From Candidatus Hydrogenedentota bacterium (GTDB lineage: Bacteria > Hydrogenedentota > Hydrogenedentia > Hydrogenedentales > JAEUWI01): a stretch of 64,000 nucleotides of DNA. The stretch is from positions 206,471 through 270,470 of the forward strand of contig JAHBVV010000004.1 of assembly GCA_019637335.1 (NCBI GenBank), written 5' to 3'. Below are positions 8,209-16,201 of this stretch, piece after piece. The translations under genes and the position numbers were made by a program. The notes below the pieces were generated by a model. That model ran no database searches and was not told the DNA's origin. It was given only the letters and a program-made list of their open reading frames with translations. Within the stretch, counting starts at the first letter, position 1. The number at the start of each line of letters is the position of its first letter.

Positions 8209-9636
8209 TTACGCCAGAATATCACGCACCAGCCGCCCGTGGACATCCGTCAGACGGAAGTCGCGGCCCTGATACTTGTAGGTCAGGCGCGTATGGTCAA
8301 TGCCGAGCAGGTGCAGCAGCGTGGCGTGCAAATCGTGCACATGCACCGGATTCTCCGTCACGTTCACACTGTAATCATCCGTTTCGCCATAGCTCAAGCC
8401 CGATTTCACGCCGCCGCCCGCGAGCCACATGCTGAAGCACGAGGGGTGGTGATCCCGCCCGTAGTTCTTCTCCGTCAGCTCGCCCTGGCAGTACACCGTG
8501 CGCCCGAACTCGCCGCCCCAGACCACCAGCGTGTCGTCCAGCAGGCCGCGGCGCTTCAGATCGACGACCAGCGCCGCGCTCGCCTGGTCGGTGTCCTGGC
8601 ACTGCTCCGGCAGCCGTTTCGGGAGGCTCCCGTGCTGGTCCCAGCCCTGGTGGAACAACTGCACGAAGCGCACCCCGCGCTCCGCCAGCCGCCGCGCGAT
8701 CAGGCAGTTGTAGGCGTAGCTCCCCGGACGCCGCGCCTCCTCGCCATAGAGCGCGAAGGTCGATTCCGGCTCGTCCGAGAGATCCGTAAGGTCCGGCACC
8801 GAGGCCTGCATCCGGAACGCCATCTCGTACTGTGTGATGCGCGCGTGGATATCCGCGTCCCCCACCACCTGGTGGCGGCGCGCGTTCAAATCCCGCACGG
8901 CGTCCAGCAGCGTCCGCCGCATCGCGCGGTCCACGCCCGGCGGATCGTAAATGTCCAGCACGGGGTCGCCCTGGTTCCGGAATTTCACGCCCTGGTACTC
9001 CGACGGCAGGAATCCGCTGCCCCAGAGTCGGTCGTAGAGCGGTTGCCCGCCCGACTGGTCCTTGCCGCGTGAATTCATGGCCACGAAGGAGGGCAGGTTC
9101 TCGTTCTCCGATCCGAGCCCGTAGGCCAGCCAGGCGCCGATGCTCGGGCGGCCCGGCAGCTGCGATCCCGTCTGAAACATCGTGATCGCCGGATCGTGGT
9201 TGATCGCTTCCGTGTGCATCGACTTGATCAGGCACATCTCGTCCGCGATTTTCGCCGTATGCGGCAGCAGTTCGCTCATCCAGATGCCCGCGTCGCCCTG
9301 CCGCTGGAAGTTGTAAATACTCGGCGCCACGGGAAAGTTCGTCTGGCCGGAGGACATCGTCGTCTTCCGCTCGTCGGGATACACCGACGCCGGCACGTCC
9401 TCGCCCCGCCGGTCGCGCAGGCCGGGCTTGTAGTCGAACAGGTCCATTTGCGACGGGCCGCCCGACTGGAACAGGTAGATGACGCGGCGGGCCTTCGGGG
9501 CGAAATGCGGGAGATCGGCGTGGGAAGCCGCGGCGGCGGCGCAATCCCGGTCCAGCAGTGCCGCCAGCGCCATCGCGCCCGCGCCCGCCTGGCCAAAGAA
9601 GGCCCGCCGGCTCATCCGCGTGTATTCCGTGTGCAT
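8209..9636 (-). CDS. DUF1501 (sulfatase-like) Tat-exported protein
   Basis: A 475-residue protein with a twin-arginine signal (MSRRAFFGQAGAGAMALAAL) near the N-terminus. It shows hallmarks of planctomycete-type DUF1501 proteins: YLFQSGGPSQMDLFDYKP, SMHTEAINHDPA, LFHQGWDQHG, VVWGGEFGRT and NYGRDHHP. DUF1501 shares the alkaline-phosphatase/sulfatase fold, but its substrate is undefined. GGGAG lies 9 bases before the ATG. The gene starts 33 bp after the PSCyt/DUF1553 gene, and such pairs are normally co-encoded, so export and action as a periplasmic pair is likely. Confidence 0.93.
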   Translation of the reverse strand: MHTEYTRMSRRAFFGQAGAGAMALAALLDRDCAAAAASHADLPHFAPKARRVIYLFQSGGPSQMDLFDYKPGLRDRRGEDVPASVYPDERKTTMSSGQTNFPVAPSIYNFQRQGDAGIWMSELLPHTAKIADEMCLIKSMHTEAINHDPAITMFQTGSQLPGRPSIGAWLAYGLGSENENLPSFVAMNSRGKDQSGGQPLYDRLWGSGFLPSEYQGVKFRNQGDPVLDIYDPPGVDRAMRRTLLDAVRDLNARRHQVVGDADIHARITQYEMAFRMQASVPDLTDLSDEPESTFALYGEEARRPGSYAYNCLIARRLAERGVRFVQLFHQGWDQHGSLPKRLPEQCQDTDQASAALVVDLKRRGLLDDTLVVWGGEFGRTVYCQGELTEKNYGRDHHPSCFSMWLAGGGVKSGLSYGETDDYSVNVTENPVHVHDLHATLLHLLGIDHTRLTYKYQGRDFRLTDVHGRLVRDILA

Positions 9637-9669
9637 ACCAGGTACTCCCGGGGCGGCGCGCCGCCCGGT

Positions 9670-11970
9670 TCAATTGCGCATGATGGCCTCGTCCAGATTC
9701 AGAATCGCGGAAGCCACCATCGTCATGCTCGCGAGTTCGACCTCGTCGAAGATCGTTCGGTAGGGCCGGTCGCCGGTGCGCAGCAGCGCGCGCGCCCGAT
9801 CCGGGTCGCGCGAAAAGGCCCGGTGGAATTCGGCGTGGGCGTCGCACAGCCGGGACAGCTCCACCGCGTCGGGACGCCGCGCCAGCACGCGCTGGAATCC
9901 CGCCGCCACGCGCGCTTCCAGCCCCGCGTGCTCTTCGATCATCCGCTCCGCCATCACGCGCGCCGCCTCCACGAAGACTACGTTGTTCATGACGGTCAAG
10001 GCATGCAGCGGCGTGTTGGTCAATTCATTCCGCACGATGCAGACCTCGCGGTTCGCGGCGTTGAACCCCGTCATCATCGGCGGCGGCGTGGTGCGGCGCC
10101 AGTAGGTGTACAGGCTGCGCCGGTACAGGTCGTCCCCGCAGCTCTGGTAATACTTGGCGTTGCTCACCGACTCCCAGAGGCCGGGCGGCATATACGGAAA
10201 CACCGACGCGCCCCCGACCTGCTCCACCAGCAATTCACTCGCGAACAGCGCCTGATCGCGCAGCTGCTGCCCGGTCAGCCGAACGCGCGGCATGTGCGAC
10301 AGGAGCCTGTTTTTCGGGTCGCGCGCCGCGGTCCCCGACGGCACGCGCGAATCCTGCTGGTACGCGGCGCTCGTGACCAGCATCCGGTGAAAGGCCTTCA
10401 CGTCCCAGTCCAGGGCGATAAAGGTGGTGGCCAGCCAGTCCAGCAGTTCCGGGTGCGAGGGAAACGCGCCCTGCAACCCGAAGTTCTCCGGCGTCGCCAC
10501 GATCCCCGTCCCGAAGAAGTGCTGCCAGAAGCGGTTCACGGTCACGCGCGCGAGCAGCGGATTCGATGGCTCCACCAGCCAGCGTGCCAGTTCCAGCCGG
10601 TTCGCGGGCGGCGTCTGGCCCGGCCCCAGCAGAGCGGCGGGCGCGCCCGGCGCCAGCACCTCGCTCGTGTCGGGATCGCTGTACAGCCCCCGGTTCAGCA
10701 GATACGTCGGCCGCGGCGTTTCCATTTCCGCCATTACCATCACCGTCAGCGGGTTGCCCGCCTGCGGGCGGTCCACCGAACCCGGACGCCGGTTCAGCTT
10801 CACAGGCTCCGGCGGGATCAGGCGATCCTCCGCCGGCGCCAGGTCCGGCCAGCTGTTCGGCACCCGGATAAAGGGCGGGCTGTTCCCGTTGTTGGGCCCG
10901 ACGCCCCACTCGGGCACGTTGTTGAACTGCGCGAAGAGCTCGAAATACTCCCGCTGGGTAATCGGATCGTACTTGTGATCGTGGCAGCGCGCGCAGCCCA
11001 TTGTCAGCCCCAGGAACACGGTCCCCACCGTGTCCACCCGGTCCACGACGTTCTCGACATGCCACTCCTCCGGAATGGAGCCGTTCTCGGAGTTGATCCG
11101 GTGGTTGCGGTTGAAGCCCGTCGCAATCTGCTGCCGCAAGGTCGCGTCCGGCAGCATATCGCCCGCGAGCTGCTCGATGACGAACGCATCAAATGGCTTG
11201 TTCTCGTTCAGCGCCTCGATCACCCAGTCGCGCCACACGTGCTGGTAGCGGAGCCGGTCGTTCTGGTACCCGTCCGTATCCGCGTAGCGGGAGGCCTCCA
11301 GCCACCCGAGCGCCATGTGCTCGCCGTAGCGCTCGGATGCCAGCAGACGGTCCACCGCACGCGCGTAGGCGTCGGGATCCGTGTCCCGATCAAACGCGCG
11401 CACCGCCCCGGGCGTCGGGGGCAGGCCGGTCAGATCCAGCGAAACCCGCCGCAGGAGCGTCGCCCGGTCCGCCCTTGGCGAAGGCGCGAGCCCCTCCGCC
11501 TCCAGCCGCGCGAGAATGAAGTTATCGATGGGGTTCTTCGGCCAGCGCGTGTCGCGCACCGCCGGAACTTCGGGCGCCACCGGTGGAATGAAGGCCCAGT
11601 GCCGCTCGTAGGGCGCGCCCTGGGCCACCCAGCGGGTCAGCAGTTCAATCTGCGCCGCGCCCAGGGCCTTGTGCGTCACCTCAGGCGGCATGCGGTCCGC
11701 CGGGTCGGTCGCGGTAATCCGGCGGATCAGTTCGCTCGCCTCTGGACGGCCCGGCGCAAGGACCGCCAGCGCCTCGTCCCGTGCGTCCAGGCGGAGCCCC
11801 GCCTCCCGCGTGCGCGCGTCCGGCCCGTGGCAGCGGAAGCAATTCTCCGAAAGAATCGGCCGCACATCCCGGTTATAGGAAACCGGATCCGCCGGCGCGG
11901 AGACAGCGCCCGCCGCCAGCAAGGCCAGGGCGGCGCATCGCAATTGGGCCATGTGCGAAATACGGGGCAT
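9670..11970 (-). CDS. PSCyt1-DUF1549-DUF1553 cytochrome-like protein
   Basis: A 766-residue secreted protein. After a signal peptide (about 1-27) comes a planctomycete cytochrome c domain with one haem motif, CFRCH (about 42-46). PSCyt2/DUF1549 follows ([42 protein letters not shown] with a second CxxCH). PSD1/DUF1553 is C-terminal ([30 protein letters not shown]). The two CxxCH motifs suggest covalent haem and electron transfer. It is paired with the DUF1501 gene downstream; their joint function is unknown. GGAAG precedes the ATG. Confidence 0.93.
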   Translation of the reverse strand: MPRISHMAQLRCAALALLAAGAVSAPADPVSYNRDVRPILSENCFRCHGPDARTREAGLRLDARDEALAVLAPGRPEASELIRRITATDPADRMPPEVTHKALGAAQIELLTRWVAQGAPYERHWAFIPPVAPEVPAVRDTRWPKNPIDNFILARLEAEGLAPSPRADRATLLRRVSLDLTGLPPTPGAVRAFDRDTDPDAYARAVDRLLASERYGEHMALGWLEASRYADTDGYQNDRLRYQHVWRDWVIEALNENKPFDAFVIEQLAGDMLPDATLRQQIATGFNRNHRINSENGSIPEEWHVENVVDRVDTVGTVFLGLTMGCARCHDHKYDPITQREYFELFAQFNNVPEWGVGPNNGNSPPFIRVPNSWPDLAPAEDRLIPPEPVKLNRRPGSVDRPQAGNPLTVMVMAEMETPRPTYLLNRGLYSDPDTSEVLAPGAPAALLGPGQTPPANRLELARWLVEPSNPLLARVTVNRFWQHFFGTGIVATPENFGLQGAFPSHPELLDWLATTFIALDWDVKAFHRMLVTSAAYQQDSRVPSGTAARDPKNRLLSHMPRVRLTGQQLRDQALFASELLVEQVGGASVFPYMPPGLWESVSNAKYYQSCGDDLYRRSLYTYWRRTTPPPMMTGFNAANREVCIVRNELTNTPLHALTVMNNVVFVEAARVMAERMIEEHAGLEARVAAGFQRVLARRPDAVELSRLCDAHAEFHRAFSRDPDRARALLRTGDRPYRTIFDEVELASMTMVASAILNLDEAIMRN

Positions 11971-12811
11971 GCTGCTACTTCCGGTTTACGATCTGCTGCT
12001 CCACGTATCATAAACCATACCCGCCGCACCGGAAAAGCCCCGGGGAAAACGGAGAACGCAGGGCAGCGTCTGGCCGCAACCGAAGAGGGGATCACCACGA
12101 AAGGCCGCGAAGAGAAACGGAGAGGGGCTTCAACCGCAGAGTACGCACAGGGTGTTCCTTTGCACGCGGATGGAGTGGGTGGTTGAATGAGCGCGCATTT
12201 TTGACCACGAATGAACACCAATGCACACGAATGCACCGGGAATAGCCGCTGGCCGGGGTCAGGAATTTTGACCACGGATTACACTGATGACACGGATTGA
12301 AATTGATTCCGGTCGTTGGAGCGTACCGGCGGCTTCGCGTGAATATCGATCCTTCTCCAACGTCTTTCCTTCGTACCACTATCCGTCATTTTTTGTTTTT
12401 TACCAAGTTTATTGGAAAGTCACGCGGTAATCCATTCATACAAATCAGGTTACGCAGCCGGAACGCAGGTTCGAAATTCGGCCTAATCTGTCGGCGTTGT
12501 TATGAGGAAACGCCCCGAAGCTGCATTGGCCCTTCGGGCCGGAAGAGCGGGAATCCCGAGTCCACTACATTCATCATCGCTACGCCTTGAACCACCATAC
12601 AATTCGCGTTCATTCGTGTTTATTCGCGGTTCAAGTTTTTTCCATTGCGGCCAGAAGCTGCGCTGTGGTCTTCGTGCCCTTCGTGGTGATCCTCATTTTG
12701 GTTGCGGTGAGGAAAAGTGCCAGCGCATCCGCACCCCCTCCCCTTCCAAAAAAAACGCGGCCCGGAGGCCCTCCCGGGCGCTCCGGACCGCGCGCTTTTC
12801 GTGTGGTTGCG
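11971..12811. repeat. Intergenic spacer with degenerate dispersed repeats
   Basis: This 841-bp gap holds no convincing gene. It contains degenerate repeats of the kind ACCACGAAxGGC and ACGAATGAACACxAAT. The stretch at about 12595-12715 reappears, inverted and degenerate, at about 19424-19510. Both also carry CAGCTTCTGGCCG or its complement. A related fragment is at about 12065-12150. The remainder shows no conserved structure apart from the terminator at its right end. Confidence 0.6.
12748..12791 (-). terminator. Intrinsic terminator of the deacetylase gene
   Basis: Read on the minus strand, a 10-bp stem (12757-12766 paired with 12782-12791, one G-T mismatch) is followed by eight T residues (A-run at 12748-12755 on the plus strand). 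It lies 20 bp beyond the stop of the YdjC-type gene. Confidence 0.85.
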
Positions 12812-13726
12812 TTATTTCCCGACCTTGTCCCGGCGGGCCTTGAGTTCCTTCATGGTCGTCAGGATGATGCCCTCGTCCTCGATGGCCTGCCTGGTGCGCG
12901 GGTCAATCATCGCGAAGTAATCGCCATACAAGAAGTCCCGGTTGCCATTGATTTTCCCGATCACGTCGTTCGGCTTCGTGCAGTGGATGATCATGTAGGT
13001 GACGCCGGGCTTCAGGTTGCGAATCGCGTCCACGAAATGCGCGACCTTTTCATCTATATTGGTGGTCTTCCAGTTGTAGCTGTCTGTATGAATGTGATCG
13101 AGCACCGGCAGGCCGCCCTCCCACACTTTTTTCGCGAAGTCGCCGGCCCGCGGCGCCATCAGGATGGGGATCTGCTTCTCGATCCCGACTTTCACGAAGC
13201 GATCGATGAATTCCGGGCGGAACAGTGTGCCCATGTGCGAGTCGAGGTGCGTGATCGGCAGGCCCATTGTCTCCGCGCGATCGATCTGCGCGCGGATCTC
13301 GGTTTCCACTTCATCCGGCGTGGCGTTTTCCACCACCAGCCGCACATTGTCCGGCAGGCAGCCCTGCTCGTCGGTGAGGCCGGGGACCTGGCTCTTGCCG
13401 GCCACCGGGCCCCAGCGGTATTCGTCGTATTCCGAGGTCAGCGTCAGGTGCAGGCCCGAATCGATGCCCGGGCGCTCCTTCGTGTAGGCCAGCCAGCCGG
13501 GTACCCACGCGCACGGCATCATCACGCTCGCCGAAGTCACCAGGCCGTATTCCATGGCCTCGCGCGTGCCCTCGTTGTTCGCCAGCGACATCCCGGCGTC
13601 GTCGGAATGGATAATCAGCACCCGGTCTCCGGCGTTCCAGCCGAGCCGCTCGGCGTAGGTGGGTTCGGCGAGCGCGGGCGCGGCAAGCATTGCCGTCAGG
13701 GCAAGCAAAAGCGGAATGCGAAACAT
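12812..13726 (-). CDS. Secreted YdjC/ChbG-type carbohydrate deacetylase
   Basis: A 304-residue protein with a signal peptide (MFRIPLLLALTAMLAAPALA). The core is the YdjC/ChbG fold: LIIHSDDAGMS carries the metal-binding Asp pair, SGLHLTLTSE and THLDSHMGT provide the family His residues, and IIHCTKP forms the C-terminal strand. The family removes acetyl groups from N-acetylated sugars such as chitobiose. A signal peptide is less usual, since E. coli ChbG is cytosolic, so this version may act on exported or imported oligosaccharides. GGAG precedes the ATG at 13726. An intrinsic terminator follows the stop. Confidence 0.85.
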   Translation of the reverse strand: MFRIPLLLALTAMLAAPALAEPTYAERLGWNAGDRVLIIHSDDAGMSLANNEGTREAMEYGLVTSASVMMPCAWVPGWLAYTKERPGIDSGLHLTLTSEYDEYRWGPVAGKSQVPGLTDEQGCLPDNVRLVVENATPDEVETEIRAQIDRAETMGLPITHLDSHMGTLFRPEFIDRFVKVGIEKQIPILMAPRAGDFAKKVWEGGLPVLDHIHTDSYNWKTTNIDEKVAHFVDAIRNLKPGVTYMIIHCTKPNDVIGKINGNRDFLYGDYFAMIDPRTRQAIEDEGIILTTMKELKARRDKVGK

Positions 13727-13755
13727 CGGTTGTTCTCCTCGTTCGTTTCGGATGG

Positions 13756-13785
13756 AAAAGGCCGCCCGAAGGGCGCCGGGCGGCC
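13756..13785 (-). terminator. Intrinsic terminator after the YHS lipoprotein gene
   Basis: A perfect 8-bp stem, GGCCGCCC paired with GGGCGGCC (13760-13767 and 13778-13785), is followed by TTTT on the minus strand. It separates the YHS lipoprotein gene from the downstream deacetylase gene. Confidence 0.75.
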
Positions 13786-13822
13786 TTGTATACACGCGTT
13801 CAGCCGCGCCGGCCCGCGGCGC

Positions 13823-14347
13823 TCACTTGTCCCGCCTGCCTTCGGGCTTCGGCGCCAGGCGCGCCAGCATGGCGGCCGGGTCCTCCTCAAACTTCTTCTT
13901 GCAGAGCGCCGCGCAGAACCCATACGTTTTGCCCTCGTGCTCCGCCGTACCCACGATCGGGATGCCTTCGAGGGTCATCTTGCAGACCGGATCGATCTTG
14001 AGCGCGAGTGTCTCCAGATCGACCGATGGCGCGGCCGCCTCGCTGTCACCAGGCTCCACCGCCGGCGTTTCCGACTCCTCCGCCGGCATTTCCTCGGCGG
14101 GAGCCTCCTCCGCGGGGGCTTCCTCGGCCGGGGCCTCCTCCTCGGCCGGCGCGGGCACGGGCTCGAGATCCACCGGCGAGGGCATCGGCGTCACGCTTGA
14201 CGGGATTTCGGTGTCGGCGGCCGGGGGCGTGACTTCCACGCCGGGCGAAGGCGCGGCATCCGGCGATGGCTCCGGCGCGGAGCCGCCGCAACCGTACATC
14301 GCCAGGGCGGCGGCAACAGCCGGACCAAAGATTGCTATTCGTTTCAT
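13823..14347 (-). CDS. Lipoprotein with acidic linker and YHS domain
   Basis: A 174-residue protein. The signal peptide ends in a lipobox-like MYGC (Cys about 20). A low-complexity Pro/Glu/Ala segment follows with repeated EEAPA units (about 70-95). The C-terminal YHS domain runs from KIDPVCKMTLEG to GKTYGFCAALCKKKF, with three Cys that could bind a metal such as copper. YHS domains occur in copper-handling and dehydratase-linked proteins. A surface-tethered metal-binding or sensing role is inferred. GGAGG lies 8 bases before the ATG. Confidence 0.75.
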   Translation of the reverse strand: MKRIAIFGPAVAAALAMYGCGGSAPEPSPDAAPSPGVEVTPPAADTEIPSSVTPMPSPVDLEPVPAPAEEEAPAEEAPAEEAPAEEMPAEESETPAVEPGDSEAAAPSVDLETLALKIDPVCKMTLEGIPIVGTAEHEGKTYGFCAALCKKKFEEDPAAMLARLAPKPEGRRDK

Positions 14348-14476
14348 AACACTATCCTCCAGGGGTCGCGCCGCGGCCCGGGCTTGGGCCGCGAACGGTT
14401 CTCGGATTCGGGCGCGGTCCGAAACCGCGCCAAACGTCCATTGTACCGAAAAAAAGCGCGCGATGCCCGATTTCAC

Positions 14477-14705
14477 CAGGGCAATCGCATTTAAACTTCC
14501 AACTCGAGCCGAGCGCCACATGAACCACCTTCAATGTCAAAAAGGGGCGCGTGTTGGAGCGCTGGCATTTCGCCTGCGGCGAATCCCTGACCTTGCCGGC
14601 ACAGATTCCGGCGCTCCAAAACGCTCACTATCGTTGATTCAAGGTTCCAAATCGACTCAAGTTTACGCCCATATACCGAGGTCGAGTTTAAATGCGATTC
14701 CCCTG
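14477..14705. mobile_element. MITE-like inverted-repeat element, copy 2
   Basis: A 229-bp element homologous to 5954-6159 in inverted orientation. Its terminal repeats at 14477-14497 and 14685-14705 differ by one base. It is flanked by an exact 10-bp direct repeat, CCGATTTCAC (14467-14476 and 14706-14715), a clear target-site duplication. The right-hand duplicate contains the TGA stop (minus strand) of the adjacent sulfatase gene, so insertion occurred at that stop codon and preserved it. Confidence 0.88.
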
Positions 14706-14711
14706 CCGATT

Positions 14712-16169
14712 TCACTCTGCCCGAGGAGGAATCAGCGCGGGATCGTTCACGCGCGCCATCGCCGCGCGGAGCGCCTGCTCCAGGCCCGCGATCGCCACCT
14801 GGACTTCGGGATCCGCCGATTCGATGAGGTTGTTCAGCTCACCCGGATCCGACGCCAGATCGTAAAACTCGTCCTGGCCCGCGTTCCGGTAGTCCCGAAC
14901 CAGCTTCCAGCGCGGGGTGCGGTAGGCCCGCAGGTTCCCGGAGCCGTCGAGCGAGAGGCGCTGGTCGTACTGCACGAAAAACGCGTCATTCCACACGGGC
15001 GCCTGTCCGCGCAGCAGGGGCGCGAAATCCTGCCCCCGTATCAACGCGCCCGCCGGCATCGGCACGCCCGTCAGCGAGAGCAGCGATGGGAACCAGTCGA
15101 GATTGGAGGTGGTTTGATTGATCGTTGAACCGGCCTCAATACCGCGCGGCCACCGTATAATCGCCGGGGCGCGCAGCGACGTGTCCCACAGGTTCGGCCT
15201 GCTGCCCTGGTTGTTTACGAGCAGCCATCGCCCGTTGCCCTTGTGCCAGATGCCGTGGTGCGCCATATTGTACCCGTGGTCCGAGGTGAACACCACGATC
15301 GTGTTGTCCCGCAGCCCGCGCGCGTCGAGCGCCGCGAAGAGGCGCCCCAGGTTCCGGTCCACGCTGTGCACGCTCGCCAGGTATTCGCGCGTCATCCGGA
15401 TGGCGCGGGGAACATCCAACTCCGGGTGGCGCGGCTCGGGCAGCGTAATCTCCCGCTCCTTGAACAGGTCCCAGTCCGCGTCGCTCAGCGGATGCCACGT
15501 CCGGTCGCCGTCGGGCGTCTTGACCGCCGTGTTCGCGTGTGGCGCCCAGTAGTGCAATGACACCAGAAACGGCGCGCTATCGTCCCGAGCAATGAAATCC
15601 ATCGCCAGATCCGTCAGGATATCCGGCGTATACCCCTTTATCTCGCGGATCTCTCCGTCAAATTCAACCTTCGGATCCTTCGATGTGCCCGGGCCGTGGC
15701 GGAAGCCCGCGAAGTAGTCGTACCCGAAATGTTTCGGGAGGTACTGGTCCAACTCTCCGACGTGCCACTTGCCGATATGCGCGGTGCGGTAGCCCGCCTC
15801 GTCGAGCGCGCGCGGCCAGACCGGAAGCGCGGGGTCGAGCCCGTTCTCGCCGTCCGGCGGGATGTAATCCGTGATGCCGAGCTCGGTGGAATAGCGGCTC
15901 GAAAGCATGCTCGCCCGCGCCGGGCTGCACACGGGCGTCGTGACGAAGTAATTGGCCAGGTGCACGCCCTCACTGCGAAGGCGGTCCAGGTTCGGGGTGA
16001 TCGCGTCGGGATGCCCGCCGCCGCCCCAGGCCCACGGGCCCTGATCATCCGTCATGATGAAGAGGATATTGGGCCGTTCCTCCGCGCGCGCCAGCCCGGC
16101 CACAAGAAGCGACAGCAGCGCGAGGCCGATCAAGGCAACGCCTGTCCCGATTCGATTCAATCTCCGCAT
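14712..16169 (-). CDS. Secreted S1-family sulfatase
   Basis: A 485-residue sulfatase with a signal peptide (about 1-29). It has the metal-binding start (NILFIMTDDQG), the formylglycine signature CSPAR with Cys81 as the residue to be oxidised, the downstream HIGKWHVG, and a late VFTSDHGYNMAHHG metal site. A Cys-type site needs a sulfatase-maturing enzyme; none is in the window. It would remove sulfate esters from polysaccharides. GGGAG precedes the ATG at 16169. The DUF4838 gene ends 32 bp upstream, so the two are probably co-transcribed. Confidence 0.93.
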   Translation of the reverse strand: MRRLNRIGTGVALIGLALLSLLVAGLARAEERPNILFIMTDDQGPWAWGGGGHPDAITPNLDRLRSEGVHLANYFVTTPVCSPARASMLSSRYSTELGITDYIPPDGENGLDPALPVWPRALDEAGYRTAHIGKWHVGELDQYLPKHFGYDYFAGFRHGPGTSKDPKVEFDGEIREIKGYTPDILTDLAMDFIARDDSAPFLVSLHYWAPHANTAVKTPDGDRTWHPLSDADWDLFKEREITLPEPRHPELDVPRAIRMTREYLASVHSVDRNLGRLFAALDARGLRDNTIVVFTSDHGYNMAHHGIWHKGNGRWLLVNNQGSRPNLWDTSLRAPAIIRWPRGIEAGSTINQTTSNLDWFPSLLSLTGVPMPAGALIRGQDFAPLLRGQAPVWNDAFFVQYDQRLSLDGSGNLRAYRTPRWKLVRDYRNAGQDEFYDLASDPGELNNLIESADPEVQVAIAGLEQALRAAMARVNDPALIPPRAE

Positions 16170-16201
16170 AATGGTCTCCCGGTTGGGTGTTGGCGATTGG
16201 T

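Noticed and set aside
9196-12186. A 996-codon plus-strand frame opposite the DUF1501 and PSCyt genes
   Set aside because: It is antisense to two well-supported genes, is Arg/His/Pro-rich and has no recognisable domain; it reflects high GC content.
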